Shown here: positions 21,816-33,321 of the stretch, piece by piece
Layout of the letters: every line of letters begins with the position of its first letter
Position numbering within the stretch: position 1 is the first letter of the stretch
Assembly: GCA_905221605.1 (NCBI GenBank)
Contig: CAJNDS010002247.1
Span: forward strand, 124,001-188,000
Reading direction: 5' to 3'
Source: Symbiodinium natans
Taxonomy: Eukaryota > Sar > Dinophyceae > Suessiales > Symbiodiniaceae
Length of the DNA: 64,000 nt
Notes under the pieces: generated by a model
The model's database searches: none
Seen by the model: only the letters and a program-made list of their open reading frames with translations
What the model was told of the DNA's origin: nothing
Made by a program: the position numbers and the translations under genes

Positions 21816-21990
21816 CTACCAAAATTCTGTAGACAGGGCAAACTCTGCGCTGTTTTTCTGTGATTTCTGTGGGCATCCGTCTTTCCAACGCAGCGTGCAT
21901 ACGTCTGCGCTCTCAGCTTGGAAGGCATCTATGTGCTCTTGCACACGGACTTCGACATCTTGAGCGCAGACGGCCGGTGCTAACGAAAAC

Positions 21991-22852
21991 CACACACAAT
22001 GCTCCCCACGCAGAACTTCCACAGCTACAAAACTTCAACCTACAAAGAACGCGCGTCACGTCTTCGGTAATGCACGATGCTCCAGTGATTTCGAGCACGC
22101 AGTACCGTGCCGGGGGTCAGCACAGTTCACACCGTGGCCCCAACGGACTAGGATAAGCCGGAATCTTCGCCTACTTTATCCAAGCCTACCAATCTGTACA
22201 AAGGCCAAGACGAACCTTCATGAAGGATTTTGTTATGACCACGTGCCCGTGATTACCCTGGTGCCTCAACGCGCATTCAAAAACTGAAAGCTCAAAGTTG
22301 AACCTTCTGCTGCGCGAGATCCCTGCCACACCCTTTTCTCAACGAGCGCTGGGCGCAGGACGGCCATGCTTCGTCAGAGCCAGGCCGGAGCTTCTGCAAG
22401 AAGCCAGCGCATGAGAAATTGGCGCGGCCATCCAAATCCGAGGATCAAACGCGGCGGCCGTCTCCACATGGAGCGCCGCCGCCTAGAAGTGAGAGTGGCA
22501 CATAGGCAAGGCCCATAAGAGTAGGATGTTAAACCCGAAGCTCAGAAGAGCAGGAGAACCAGCCAAGCGGATTTAAGATGGACATAGTTTTTACGTCTGC
22601 CTCGCTGACGGGGGGGGCCCTGCTTGCCGCACGCACGTGAAGAAGATCTTGCACCTTCCGCAAAGCTTCTGGGCAGGCTTTGGGTCACCTCAAACTCCCC
22701 TCAAGGCTTCTGAGTTCTTTCGACAAACCAAGGCTCCCGAATGAACTCCAGTAAGTTCGGCCTGCAAACGTGCAGACTAAGGCAGCAGCTCAGTCACATC
22801 TATATGGGGGCTTACGAAAATAGGGGTGCCCTTTTTGGGGGTTCCTGTCATA
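21991..22852 (-). repeat. Right arm of the ~5.5-kb inverted repeat
   Basis: Reverse complement of 17374-18192. It holds a ~50-base segment (near 22410-22455) missing from the left arm. At its inner end it has only CACACACAAT followed by GTTTTCGTTAGC (in reverse), where the left arm has ~1 kb of GT/GTGC repeats. Confidence 0.85.
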
Positions 22853-23321
22853 TGCTTGTTGGACGCAAGCTGCCAGAAGCACCAAAACATGTGCCTGGGC
22901 ACCATGCTGACACTTGATGAAACAAAAAGTACATCGATGGGTATTCTGCACACGTTCAGCTAGACATGCAAGAACCGGGAAGTTTCTCGTAATACGGATT
23001 ATACGGTTTGGGGGGTATATTAAAAGTACCGGTAATGCAATGAGAATGCAAAACGCCCCCCAACCCCTCCCACCACAGCAGCATCACCCAGAAGAGGAAA
23101 AATAAGAAGAAACAAATGCTGCAACAAGGACGACGACAATGATTGGTCGTGTAAAACAACCACAGCACAATCGTGGCACCCTATCCCGCCTGAACCGGAA
23201 AGGGCAGAGGCCTCAAGCCCTTCGGGCTGGCCAGGGCTAACGTCCGCTATCCTCTGAACCACAGCTGGAGGCCGGTCGAACATCATCGAAACTGCTGGGG
23301 CTCGACAGGACTCCGCCATTG
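22853..23321. other. No gene recognised
   Basis: A short A-rich stretch occurs at 23095-23160. Short ORFs only. Confidence 0.5.
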
Positions 23322-24003
23322 ACTTCCCTTGCTGTTTATCCCAACACGAATATATGTCATGAAACAGAACTCAGAATTCTGCCATAACAAAAACGGAGGG
23401 ACGCAGATATACTTCACAAGCGCTCTCACTTGTTTACATGCTAGGCCGTGGGGCGAAAACGTCGGTTCTCGGTCGTTACGCCGATGCATAACAAGTGCAT
23501 TCTGAAGTGATGCATCCACTGTTTTTGCATGTTGCCGCGAACATGCGTCAACTCCCCCCATCCCTGGGGTGGGCGGGTGGGAAAAAATGTTAATCTTCGG
23601 CATAACTCATGTTGAGACATGTACTGTCAGGACATGCTGCAAAAAGAATCATATTTCCACAAACATGCCTGAAGGTATCCTGACGTGCAAGAGAAAAACA
23701 GTCTCTTTATAAAACTAGAACTTCATGAAATCTTCGCGCTGACAACAATTCAAGCATAAACTGTTTGAAGAAAAGGCATCCATGGCGATTTGCCTTTCTC
23801 TTGCTGCTTATCCCAGCACGAATATATTGGCATGAAACATAAATCAGAATTCTGGCTGTAACAAAAAGGGAGGGATGCAGCTTCGGCCGTGGGGCGAAAA
23901 CGCCGGTTTTCGGTTGTTACATGCCAATACATTACAAGTGCATCCGCAAGTGATGCATCCACTGTTTTTTGCATGTTGCCACGAACATACTCACTTCAAC
24001 TCC
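23322..24003 (+). repeat. Direct repeat pair, ~220 bases each
   Basis: 23322-23553 and 23787-24003 share long stretches: GCCGTGGGGCGAAAACG, AAGTGATGCATCCACTGTTTTT, GCATGTTGCC and CACGAATATAT. The copies are ~80% alike by eye. They border the RT/RNase H remnant, so they may be its flank or a non-autonomous element. Confidence 0.6.
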
Positions 24004-24640
24004 CCAAGCAAAGGTTGAATCGCTCGCCAATGTTATTGCTCGAGAAGTCTCTCCATGGGGCATCGGCAATGTTCGAAGTGGTTTTCACTCCTTCAAACCA
24101 AACATTCAAGAAGCGTGAATCACACGTCTCATGGACAAACCCAACAATAGCTTCTCCATAGCGGTTCTCAAACGTGGCCACAATCATACAAGCTGGAGCA
24201 GCCTCATTGTCAGTGAAGATAACAACATTTGCTCCACAAGTGGGGCTTCCCCACAAATTGAGGGCCCCTAATATGGCCAGGCACTCGTATTCAAAGATTC
24301 GGTTTTTGCTCTCCCGGATTACACGAGCGAGAACGGCTTCAGAGGCGTACTCACTAAAATGACCCAGGCGTGAGCCATTGGCATTGATCAGCAAGAAGCA
24401 TCCACGTAGACTCGCATAACGTTCGTGGTTGCGCACCCACCTGGCACAAAGTTGACTAGGCCCTTCCCCGGAGCGTGTGCAAACTCGAGCCTGCCACGAA
24501 GAAGCACCTTCTTTACTGCTAACAATACCTCTATTCAACACCTTGACAGCGTTTCAAAAAGCTCTTTGTTCATGCAGATTTTTCCAGCTTGGAATCTCCG
24601 AGATCGATACGAAAGCCCAGCATTTTCGCCATGCTGTCAA
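23996..24640 (-). pseudogene. RT/RNase H remnant of a DIRS-like retroelement
   Basis: The minus-strand frame closing at 23996 encodes an RNase H-like segment: FEYECLAILGALNLWG, then VVIFTDNEAAPA and finally TTSNIADAPWRD, the typical end of retroelement RNase H with its (N)xADxPxR signature. Upstream, in another frame interrupted by a TGA at ~24554, GFRIDLGDSKLEK looks like the end of a reverse transcriptase palm/connection. There is no ATG and the RT is absent, so this is a 5'-truncated, frameshifted relic. It is related in layout to the larger element at 39322-42258 but on the other strand. Confidence 0.7.
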
Positions 24641-25390
24641 AACATGCTTCTTTGTCACTGGATACATCCCAGTCAAGAAGTTTGAAGAGGTAACAGAGAT
24701 GTCACTCCTCGCTTCCGGCAGATCGGGATCACACGCTCAAGAGATTGGGCAGGTCTGAAGTGCGAACCAGCAGCCGATGGACACGATAGCTGCTGTCCAC
24801 TTCCAGTCTTCTGGCAAAACCTCCCGCCACGCAGTCAGCTGTGCGCACCGTGCTGGCAGAAGCGGTGGCGTTGAAGCCACCCTCTAGGTAGCCAGACTTG
24901 TCAAGCGTTGTATTGGAAGTAGTTCTGTCGACATGATCGTCACCAGGGCCGGGTGAAGTTGATGATACCTCGTCTCGTTTTTGTTTGATAGAGCCTTTGC
25001 GTTAGCAAGCCAGTGGGCGGTCTGCTGTCTTAATGACGCCATCAAGCTGGGACAGTTCTCTCACAGTCAGGCGGTCCGAGTATTTGAAACGTCCCATCAC
25101 ACAGTAGCAACAAAACAACAAGCAAACCGAAAACAACGAACCAAACCAAAACAAGGTATGGCTTGAAACACGAGGTGAAACACGGTTCTCGAAAATTCAG
25201 TACTCGAAACAGCACCAGGTTCCCAAGGAAAGAAGTAGTCGCCAGTCGATATCCACTTGCAAGACTCGTCAGTCATGTCAAAGGAAGAGATCCACAATCC
25301 AAGCATCATCCAAGCCAAAAGAACATCCACGCTCCCTTTGCCACGCAAGTTTGCCCGGCTTGCAGCTCCCCCCCAACCCCCATGTGCAAA
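24641..25390. other. No gene recognised
   Basis: Mixed sequence with an A-rich stretch at 25100-25160. No ORF or RNA can be supported. Confidence 0.5.
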
Positions 25391-25655
25391 CACGATATTA
25401 CGCCTTTTAAACAGCTGCCCAAACCCTCCAGAAAAGGGCCCAGCAAGTATCAGGCCTCTTAAACTGCTGCTTAAACCCTCCGCAGAAGGCCCAGCAGTAT
25501 TACGCCTTTTAACTGCTGCCCAAACCCTCCAAAAACGGCCTAGCAAGTATTAGGCCTCTTAAACTGCTGTCCGCAAAGCCCAGCAAGTATTACGCCTCTT
25601 AAATTGCTGCCCAGAGGTCCAGCAAGTATTAGGCCTCTTAAACTGCTGCCTGCTT
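25391..25655 (+). repeat. Minisatellite, ~45-60-base unit
   Basis: The unit GCCCAGCAAGTATTA(C/G)GCCTCTTAAACTGCTGCCCAAACCCTCC recurs five to six times with length changes. It is contiguous, with no unique spacers. Confidence 0.85.
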
Positions 25656-26664
25656 GGCTTGAATTGGTGGAAGGTTGGTTCTGACTTCTGCAGCTTAAGG
25701 TCCCATTTCAGAGAGCTGCAGGAAATTGCCTGCAAAGCAGTTTAAGCGGTGGAACAACACCTGTGTCGCGCCTGCCAGCGTTTCGCAAGCCCTCCAAACC
25801 GCGCGCGGCGGCTCTAAACCGAGGCTCTGGCATGTCTGACCCATTAGGCAAAACTTAAAACTGCTTTAAAGCCACTGGCATCTGTCTCAGGGCGTGGGAG
25901 AGGTGGCTTTAAGGTTCAGAGTTTGGAGTTTAGGTTTCGGGTGTTAGGGTTTTAGTTTAGGGGTCGGGTTGAGAAGTTTTTGAACAGTACTGGGCGATAA
26001 TTGGAGCCTCCGATCAGGGAACTCTCTCTCTCTTTCTGATGTTTACCCAAGTCTCCAAAGTTTCGGATTTTCGGTTTGGGATTTATTGTTTGGAAGGACA
26101 CTTAGAGCCAGAAGAGTTCTGCCCGCAGGCGCTGAGGAGCGGGAGTAACAACTACTGTATGCTTAAGAACCGACAAAACGTGAAAGATAACAGTCCTTAT
26201 AGTGGAGCACAAGGGCAGCAAGGTTACCCAAGCTGAGCACCCGACGCAAACAAGGGCAGATGGCCAAGTGCTTGAACCAGAATACAGCGATTTTAGCGCT
26301 CTAGAGGTCCCCATTGCGGGGACCTTTGGGAATATAGACCCTTCCAATAAGGTCCGCCTGCCAGCACAAACAATGGCGTTTTGCAAGCCCTCGAGCGCGC
26401 GCGTGGCAACGGCTCAGGGCCCCCTATGGTGATGTGTGTGTGTGTGCATGAAGTGCGTAATGTGCATGCCTCTTGTGGTGCGTCATGGAGCTATGGCGCA
26501 TCAGGTGCGTAATGCGTGATGTAGTACGTGCCTGATATTGTGTGGCATGAGGTGCGTCAGACACCAAAAAAGAACCCCACACAAGGATGTGGGGAATAAT
26601 GAATCCCAAAAAAAATACAAAAATATAACAATAAATTCCAGGGAAGTTAGAGTCTCACTTCTCC
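25656..26664. other. No gene; worn telomere-like patch and a hairpin
   Basis: 25915-25970 contains TTTAGG/TTAGGG-like words. A perfect hairpin AGGTCCCCATTGCGGGGACCT lies at ~26306-26327. 26430-26550 is rich in GTGCGTAATG words. No gene can be supported. Confidence 0.5.
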
Positions 26665-27075
26665 AGGCGCAGTACTCGGATGAAATTTGAATGGTTTGGT
26701 GTGGCAGGTGCAGTGTTCGGATCAGATTTGAATGGGTTTGGTATGGCAGGCGCAGTGGGTTTGGTCTGGCAGGCACAGAACTCGGGACATTTGAAGGGGT
26801 TTGGTGTGGCAGGCGCAGTGCTCGGATGAGATTTAAATAGTTTTTGATGTGTCAGGCGCAGTACTCGGATGAAATTTGAATTGGTTTGGTGTGGCAGGCG
26901 CAGTACTCGGATGAGATTTGAATGGGTTTGGTGTGGCAGTCGCAGTACCCACATGAGATTTGAATGGGTTTGGTGTGGCAGGCGCAGTACTCGAATGTTT
27001 GGTGCGGCAGGCGCAGTACTCGGATGAGATTTGAATGTGTTTGGTGTGGCAGGCGCAGTACTCGGGTGAGATTGC
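26665..27075 (+). repeat. Minisatellite, 42-base unit, ~11 copies
   Basis: Units start GCGCAGTACTCGGATGA and continue GATTTGAATGGGTTTGGTGTGGCAG, at about 26668, 26708, 26750, 26773, 26813, 26856, 26898, 26940, 26982, 27011 and 27053. Two units are shortened. The 42-base period is a multiple of three, so the ORFs through it are artefacts (repeated PHQTHSNLIRVLRL). Confidence 0.92.
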
Positions 27076-27412
27076 CTGCCAGCAAGTGTGGCGACCATGG
27101 GTCTCCTTGCGATGCATAGCAGGGCTCAATACTCAACATTCACTTCCCTCTGCGTTCCTCAGTATAACTTTGGCATTAACGTGAGGGCAGCTTGCATGAA
27201 AGCACGTATCTGAGGGTTGTAGAAAGCGCTGTCCAATCATCATCAGCCGGGCTTGGACCGCACCCTGACGGCCTGCAGCAGGCCATGTGCGTGCAAAGGT
27301 AGCGTGCTGAACAGCAAGGTTCTTCCAAAGATGGTCAATGAAGCCATGCCATGGCAAGGAGTGGTTGCCCTCCACGTAGAAATGCCCGCAAAGCGAGATG
27401 CTCTACTCGTGA
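27076..27412. other. No gene recognised
   Basis: Possibly the worn 5' part of the retroelement whose CCCH region starts at 27413. Nothing specific is recognised. Confidence 0.4.
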
Positions 27413-27700
27413 CAAATACGCAAACGCCACACCAAGCGCAAGGCCCCTCAAGTCCCGCCCCCCCCGCCCAGGCCTGACCGCTCCGTCGAGCGCCTGCCAA
27501 AGAAAGGCCGCGGCAAAGGCCAAGGTAAGATCACGAATCTTCCGGCCAACTGGGTCGGCGTGCACAAAGGCCAGCCCATTTGTCGCCGCTACCAAACCGG
27601 TCAGTGCAAGCTGCCAGAATGCAAGTTCGCCCACATCTGTGCAGTGCGCGGATGCGCCCAAAAACACCCGGCCTCTGAGCACGGCAAAGCCCGCACCTGA
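27413..27700 (+). pseudogene. CCCH zinc-finger gag-like fragment of a retroelement
   Basis: The frame after the TGA at 27410 reads a basic, Pro-rich leader, then KKGRGKGQGK and a CCCH finger: ICRRYQTGQCKLPECKFAH, spacing C-x7-C-x4-C-x3-H. It ends with KHPASEH and a stop at 27698. Such a finger in a basic, Gly/Lys-rich context is typical of the first ORF of dinoflagellate DIRS-like retroelements, where it would bind element RNA. The order and strand agree with the methyltransferase-RT part at 39322-42258; see the nested-insertion finding. Confidence 0.6.
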
Positions 27701-28143
27701 AACAGTCCGGATCCTGTCCGCCCAGGGATAGTTCCGGACGAGCGTGCCTGCCTGGGCAAGGACCGCCGCGACAGCCCCCCGGCCTTGCCAAGCCCACCAC
27801 AGGGAAAACCCGCCACGGTTTTCAGGCCTGCCAGCAAAGGCCCCTCACGGCCTTCTCCTGCGGCCCAGGTCCGGACAAAGCGCGACCGGCGCCTTTGCAG
27901 CAAAGCACAAGTTCCCAGCCAAATCCTGGCCCCTGTCAGCCACAGCCTAGCCCAGCCTCCCAGAGGCCTCTTACGGTTTTCAGAACCGACCAGCCGAGCC
28001 CGCCGATGTCTACCAGGCCCCTGACGGCCTTCTCCTCAGCCAGCACTCTCGACCACGCACTGCCTCTGGGAGCCGCCTCCAAGGCTGCATAGCCCAGCCA
28101 CCCGCCTTTCCGCAACATTGTCTGGAGACGAGAGGAAGCCTCA
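27701..28143 (+). pseudogene. Pro-rich linker region of the split retroelement
   Basis: Short frames rich in Pro, Ser, Arg and Ala (for example GKPATVFRPASKGPSRPSP) with several frame changes. It resembles the spacer between gag-like and methyltransferase domains and stops abruptly at the ACCG that abuts the 647-base repeats. Confidence 0.4.
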
Positions 28144-29628
28144 CCGTTCACCGCTAGTTCAAGCCACACTACCAAAGCCACTATTAAGCCCTACGAAACT
28201 CCAGGCCGAGCAATCATCTACCACAAGCTCTCACTCCTTTCCTTTTGACTTTGCCGGAAATGCAGCTCAGAGTTCGAAGCACAATGCAAAGCATTCGAAT
28301 TGCGCCCAAAGCTGAGAAACTGAGTTAACCACCATGCAAGCAGACGAATTGCGCCAAAGCAGAGAATCTGAGCTTACCACCACGAAGAAAAGGAGCTGAA
28401 CAGACCTTGACCAAGGCAAGAAGAGAAGTTCTTGTGGATTCTCGTGAAACGAGGCCAGCTCCGGCCGTTTAGAAGACGGGAGCCCGTTTGGGTTGACCCG
28501 GCTGATAGCTCCAAAGGAAAGCAGCGCGAGTATGGAACATGTCTCAAAGCAGAAAACAAGCACTACTGTGACACGGGCGCAAGATGAGCAAGCGCCAGCT
28601 GTACGAAGGTCCCGAGACCCGTCCCAGCCGAAGGAACGTTCTTCAAAATGGGAGTGGTGGGTGGGAAAGAAAAAGCGTAGCTACCAGTAATGCAATGCAA
28701 GCTGCATGATTTGGCGCGTGGCTTGAACCCAAAGGCAACAGAGTACGGTGATCTTTCACAACAGTAAACAGACATGAGTAAACACATGAACCGTTCACCG
28801 CTAGTTCAAGCCACACTACCAAAGCCACTATTTAGCCCTACGAAACTCCAGGCCGAGCAATCATCTACCACAAGCTCTCACTCCTTTCCTTTTGACTTTG
28901 CCGGAAATGCAGCTCAGAGTTCGAAGCACAATGCAAAGCATTCGAATTGCGCCCAAAGCTGAGAAACTGAGTTAACCACCATGCAAGCAGACGAATTGCG
29001 CCAAAGCAGAGAATCTGAGCTTACCACCACGAAGAAAAGGAGCTGAACAGACCTTGACCAAGGCAAGAAGAGAAGTTCTTGTGGATTCTCGTGAAACGAG
29101 GCCAGCTCCGGCCGTTTAGAAGACGGGAGCCCGTTTGGGTTGACCCGGCTGATAGCTCCAAAGGAAAGCAGCGCGAGTATGGAACATGTCTCAAAGCAGA
29201 AAACAAGCACTACTGTGACACGGGCGCAAGATGAGCAAGCGCCAGCTGTACGAAGGTCCCGAGACCCGTCCCAGCCGAAGGAACGTTCTTCAAAATGGGA
29301 GTGGTGGGTGGGAAAGAAAAAGCGTAGCTACCAGTAATGCAATGCAAGCTGCATGATTTGGCGCGTGGCTTGAACCCAAAGGCAACAGAGTACGGTGATC
29401 TTTCACAACAGTAAACAGACATGAGTAAACACATGAACCGTTCACCGCTAGTTCAAGCCACACTACCAAAGCCACTATTAAGCCCTACGAAACTCCAGGC
29501 CGAGCAATCATCTACCACAAGCTCTCACTCCTTTCCTTTTGACTTTGCCGGAAATGCAGCTCAGAGTTCGAAGCACAATGCAAAGCATTCGAATTGCGCC
29601 CAAAGCTGAGAAACTGAGTTAACCACCA
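28144..29628 (+). repeat. 647-base tandem repeat, 2.3 copies
   Basis: Units begin at 28144, 28791 and 29438 with CCGTTCACCGCTAGTTC and are almost identical (one visible change, CTATTAAGCC versus CTATTTAGCC). The third stops after ~190 bases at GTTAACCACCA. The last ~127 bases of the unit reappear at 39199-39325. No protein is conserved; small ORFs simply repeat. Confidence 0.95.
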
Positions 29629-30592
29629 ATTTAACACTGGCAAAGTCAAAGCTCGCAACGAACAGCCCAATTTTTAAAAGTGAGCGAAGACGTGCCAGGC
29701 CTGCCCCCAGTTTCCTGGGCGGCTCAAACAAAGTATCGTCATGTAGCTCCAGCCGCATCGAAACGCCAAGTGCAAAGCCAAAGAGGAAACCTGCTCTAGA
29801 GAAGCCGGTCGTATTGCAGAAGGGCGTGTCGCAACACGACCTCCCAACAAGGATGTGGTAGGCGAAAGTCGTGGCTAAGGTCGACTGCCCAACTGACGGA
29901 GCATGGAACAGAATACAGATCCAATGCCTTGGATGACTGCGCATAGAGAGGCCTGGACCTCCGCCAGACGACTGTTGCAGAGCTCGAGGTCGGCCTCCAC
30001 ATCGGACAAACGGACTGTGTGCCCGCTGGACGATTGCTCCAGAGCGAGGACACGCGCGAGAAGCCCCTCTGTAGTCAGATGAGCTCCCGACAGGTCCCCT
30101 TGCAGAATAGCAACCTGATGCCTGAGGCCATTTTTGAGGGTCATGGTGCTTCTTGCCTTTGCACTTTTCTTTTGCGTCGCCGTTCTCCAAAAACCTCGTG
30201 CACAAGGATCCTGGCTTTGCCCACCTCGGCAGGGCACTGCTCTGGCCTTTGCAACAGACCATATTTGGCTATGCGTGAGCCGTCCTTTGCTTACGCTTGC
30301 TGCAAGGGATGTCGGGCCCTAGCTCAGTTTGTGCAGTCTTCTCTGTGTACAACTGCAGGTGCTTGGCGCGTCTCCTACATCAGAGCTTCCGACATTCTGG
30401 CCCTTGCTTGGCAGAGCAGGGACCTCGGGGTAAGGATATTTGCCTCTTACTCTGTCTGCCCTTCTGCGTCTGAGCACGTTCGCATGCCGTTTTTACTGTG
30501 TGGCCCGCAGCTTCCTCTCAAGAGGTCGCCCATTTGGATCTTGCTTTCTAACGTTTGGTACACCCTTTTCTTTTCGGTGTCCCCGTTTGGTT
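29629..30592. other. Interior of the nested element, one weak minus-strand ORF
   Basis: From about 30,100 the + strand becomes rich in CTTTG/TTTTGC words. The only protein-like reading is the minus-strand ORF 29875-30144, listed separately. Confidence 0.45.
29875..30144 (-). CDS. Possible small coiled-coil protein
   Basis: 89 aa from an ATG at 30144. The sequence has heptad-like hydrophobic spacing (LLARVLALEQ, VRLSDVEADLEL, NSRLAEVQASL), which suggests a coiled coil. It is opposite in strand to the other ORFs of the surrounding element. No family is recognised and a chance ORF is possible. Confidence 0.3.
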   Translation of the reverse strand: MTLKNGLRHQVAILQGDLSGAHLTTEGLLARVLALEQSSSGHTVRLSDVEADLELCNSRLAEVQASLCAVIQGIGSVFCSMLRQLGSRP

Positions 30593-31309
30593 ATGCCGGG
30601 GCACAAACGTCCAGCTGCAAAACCCCTTGCTTCGATTTTGAGACGGGGCCGCTTTGCTGGAATGCCTACGCCCAAACCTCGCGCGCGGGATGCCAGCTCT
30701 GAGACGGAGGAGGTCCCGTCCCCACCGGGCGGCCCCCCCCCTCCTACAGGGGACAGCACTTTGGTCAGTTCCAAGGCGGGCTCTGTTTCGTCTACGCCCT
30801 CGTCCAGGACTGCTTTGGCTTTGCGCCGAGGATTGGAGAGCCTTCGAGCCAGGTCAACAGGTGGTGGGCCTTCGTCGGGTTCCACTCCCCGTCCCTCTTC
30901 CAGCTGCGGCGGCGCTTCGGACTTTCCTTCTGGCCCACCTGGATTTTCCACTGCGCTGACACACCCCGCGGCGGCCACGCCGGGAGCTTCCATTGGCTTA
31001 GCCACCTCTGCACTAGGTGCTCCTGGCTCTGCAGGACCCTCCGGCCCTCCGCCCCCACGACCGGCTGCGGTTACTTTGCCTTTCATATACGTTGATGGCT
31101 TTGCTACCGTGCAGTTGCCTTTTGGCGTGTACGCAGTCCCTCATCCTTCTACTCCGACCCTTCCATCGGCGACGGCATCCTTCATGGGTCTTGAGTCGCC
31201 TCCAGCATTGCCGAAGAGCGCTGGGGCACCACCCACGACAGCATCTCCTGAATCCCCGACCACACCCGCAGTGCTGGAGGACGAAGCCACTGACGATCAG
31301 CCCAGCTGA
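30593..31309 (+). CDS. Pro/Ser/Ala-rich 238-aa protein of the nested element
   Basis: ATG at 30593, stop at 31307-31309. A basic N-terminus (MPGHKRPAAKPL...RRGRFAGMPTPKPRARD) is followed by a long low-complexity region rich in Pro, Ser, Ala and Gly. The one well-structured looking patch is LPFIYVDGFATVQLPFGVY (~168-186), and the C-terminus is acidic (EDEATDDQPS). It could be a gag-like or disordered nucleic-acid-binding protein, but no motif proves it. It is followed by the ~310-base spacer that also follows the 291-aa ORF, so the two were probably built as similar expression units. Confidence 0.5.
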   Translation: MPGHKRPAAKPLASILRRGRFAGMPTPKPRARDASSETEEVPSPPGGPPPPTGDSTLVSSKAGSVSSTPSSRTALALRRGLESLRARSTGGGPSSGSTPRPSSSCGGASDFPSGPPGFSTALTHPAAATPGASIGLATSALGAPGSAGPSGPPPPRPAAVTLPFIYVDGFATVQLPFGVYAVPHPSTPTLPSATASFMGLESPPALPKSAGAPPTTASPESPTTPAVLEDEATDDQPS

Positions 31310-31326
31310 TTTCTCGGCAGTCAGGC

Positions 31327-31640
31327 AGCATTTGGCTTTTAGTTGCCCCTCCTCCACTTCAGCTTTATCTGCTTTGGCAGGGGTAGTACATAGAGTGCGT
31401 TTGGCTTTGTCTCGCCGCATTTTCCCTCATGAGCTTTAAGCTTCTTGGTGGCGATTGGCATCGGAGCTTGCCAGCAAAAAATCAGAGCTTCAGTACTGCT
31501 TCTGAGCTTCCTTTGCCTTCTGCATACAGCGCTTCTTTTCATGCATACTCCCGTGCCCAGGTCTGGCTGTGGACGCTCTTCACATATTTCCAGGCGCACT
31601 TCTCGGAGTGATTCCTTTGTCCTTTCTTTGATGGGCTGGT
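31327..31640 (+). repeat. Intercistronic spacer, copy 1
   Basis: Shared with 34129-34440: CAGCA(T/C)TTGGCTTTTA, GTACATAGAGTG, CTCGCCGCATTTTCCCTCA, GGCGATTGGCATCGGAGC, CCCAGGTCTGGCTGTGGACGCTC and CACATMTTTC. It starts just after an ORF stop in both places. It is pyrimidine-rich with several AGs, so it could hold a polyadenylation and trans-splice acceptor region (inference). Confidence 0.7.
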
Positions 31641-33321
31641 GACCTGGCTTTAGGGTTTGTGCGTGCGTCAAGTGCTGCTCTTTTCTTTCCTTTCCTTTGT
31701 AACATGAGCATGCATGGCCCGCGTACACCCGTACTGTGCTTGTTTGCCAGTTCTTCATGCTGTGCGCGGGTGTACTACTGCAGGCTTTGGCGTTTGTATG
31801 TTCATTTTGGTTCTTTGCAGGATCGGTGTCTCCGAGCTTTGGTTTATCTGCTCTTTGCAGTTCCATATTTTGCCTCTCAGAGCGGGCTCCATTAGCTTTT
31901 GCTTCAGGCTTCAGGGGGGTTCTGGGAGATCATCTTCATTTTGCTTTGCACTCAGAGCGTTTGCTTGCCGGGCGTAACTTCGGGGCTTTCTAGACTTCAA
32001 GAGCTTTCTTGCCTTTGTATGCCGAGTGCCCTCACGCATATATCGTAAGTTCATTTCTTTACTTGGTCGCTGCTTCCGAGCTTTTGAACCGATAGGTCCC
32101 TCCCGTGCTTCTTCTTGGTTGAAGGCCTTTGATGTATTGGCCCGAGTCAGTTTCTGGCTTCGCCACTTAGAGCGGACTCCACCAATTTGCTATTCAGGCT
32201 CCGGGAGCCCCGGGAGGTCAACTCCGTCTTGCTTTGCACTTAGCGCTTTTGCTTGACGGGCATCATCTCAGTGCCCTCTACCGGCCATCCTCAACTTAAA
32301 AGGGGGGGTGCCTTTCGGCCCTGGTGTGCTTCTTTAGGGCGTCACACACCATCAGCTGCGCTACTCAGGCAAAGCTTGCGATTCAGATTTTTGCGACCCT
32401 CTAAGACTTTGGGGGGAGCATCTCTGCGGCTTTTGTTTTCTCCCTCTTGGCATCAGAAACCCAACAGTGCGATCCTTAATCGAGCCGTTCAGGTCTGCCT
32501 TGCGTCGCTTTTGGTTTGGTCTCCGATAGGGCTCTACCAGACCGCCTCTTCCCGTTCAGCGCCCAGCTTTGTCGAATGCCGTTCAATCCTTCAGAAGTCC
32601 TGCAGTTATCCCGGAATTTGCAATCTCGTCCCCATATGGCATTTTGCGAGTCTCACTCCGGCTCATGCATTACGCATGACAGCTTCCCCTTTGCAGGGCT
32701 TCGCATGGCTCGAGCTACAAGGAGACCCTCTATCGTGAGGCCTTTGTCATATTAACCTTGCATTCTTTGTAGCAGACATGTCTTTCATACGCACGCCAAC
32801 AGCATCAACCAGTCCCGCATCCGTTCCTTTTTGGTCACTCCTCTTGGGCAATCTCAATTTCGCCCTTGCAGTCGAAGCAGGCCTAGTTTGGCAGTGGCCT
32901 CTGCCTTTGAATTCGGACCATCTCTTTGCCGCGAGTCTCAGCAAAAGGAGTCTTGACTTCGGGTAGACTTGAATCACTTTGCTTTTGGCTTTGTTACTTT
33001 GCATTTTTAGTCGGTGCCTGGATCGGTGCTTCAGTGCGTGCTCGCATCGGCACAGCTTTTGGCTCCTACCTCCTGGGGGGGTAGATTGGGATTGCAGAGC
33101 TTTTTCCCTTGGTCTCGCACTCAGAGATTCAGAACGGCCGGTGAACGTCGTGTGTAATAACTACACGGCATTTCAGTGCTTCGCTTCGGCACTCAGAGCT
33201 TGTGCATCATCATTTCGTTGCTTTACCTCGGAGCTTTTGGGCTTTGCTTTAGCCCTCCCATCTTGGACACGGAGTTGTCTTTTGCTTCGGTGGCTTTGCC
33301 CACCCTCGCTTATTGCTGGCA
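31641..33321 (+). other. T/C-biased non-coding interior with short repeats
   Basis: The ~95-base segment at 31877-31976 (AGAGCGGGCTCCATTAG...TTTGCACTCAGAGCG) recurs at 32170-32262. The word GCACTCAGAGC recurs near 33118 and 33190. No gene is recognised; short ORFs are rich in Phe/Leu/Ser from the base bias. Confidence 0.5.

Noticed and set aside
26655-27139. Pro/His/Leu-rich ORFs of ~95-147 codons, and the idea of a CRISPR-like array
   Set aside because: 42-base minisatellite in a frame-preserving period; units are contiguous with no unique spacers.
29561-30262. 233-codon minus-strand ORF at the end of the 647-base repeats
   Set aside because: Part of it is repeat sequence shared with other frames and the rest is not protein-like; the internal 89-aa coiled-coil frame is the better (still weak) candidate.
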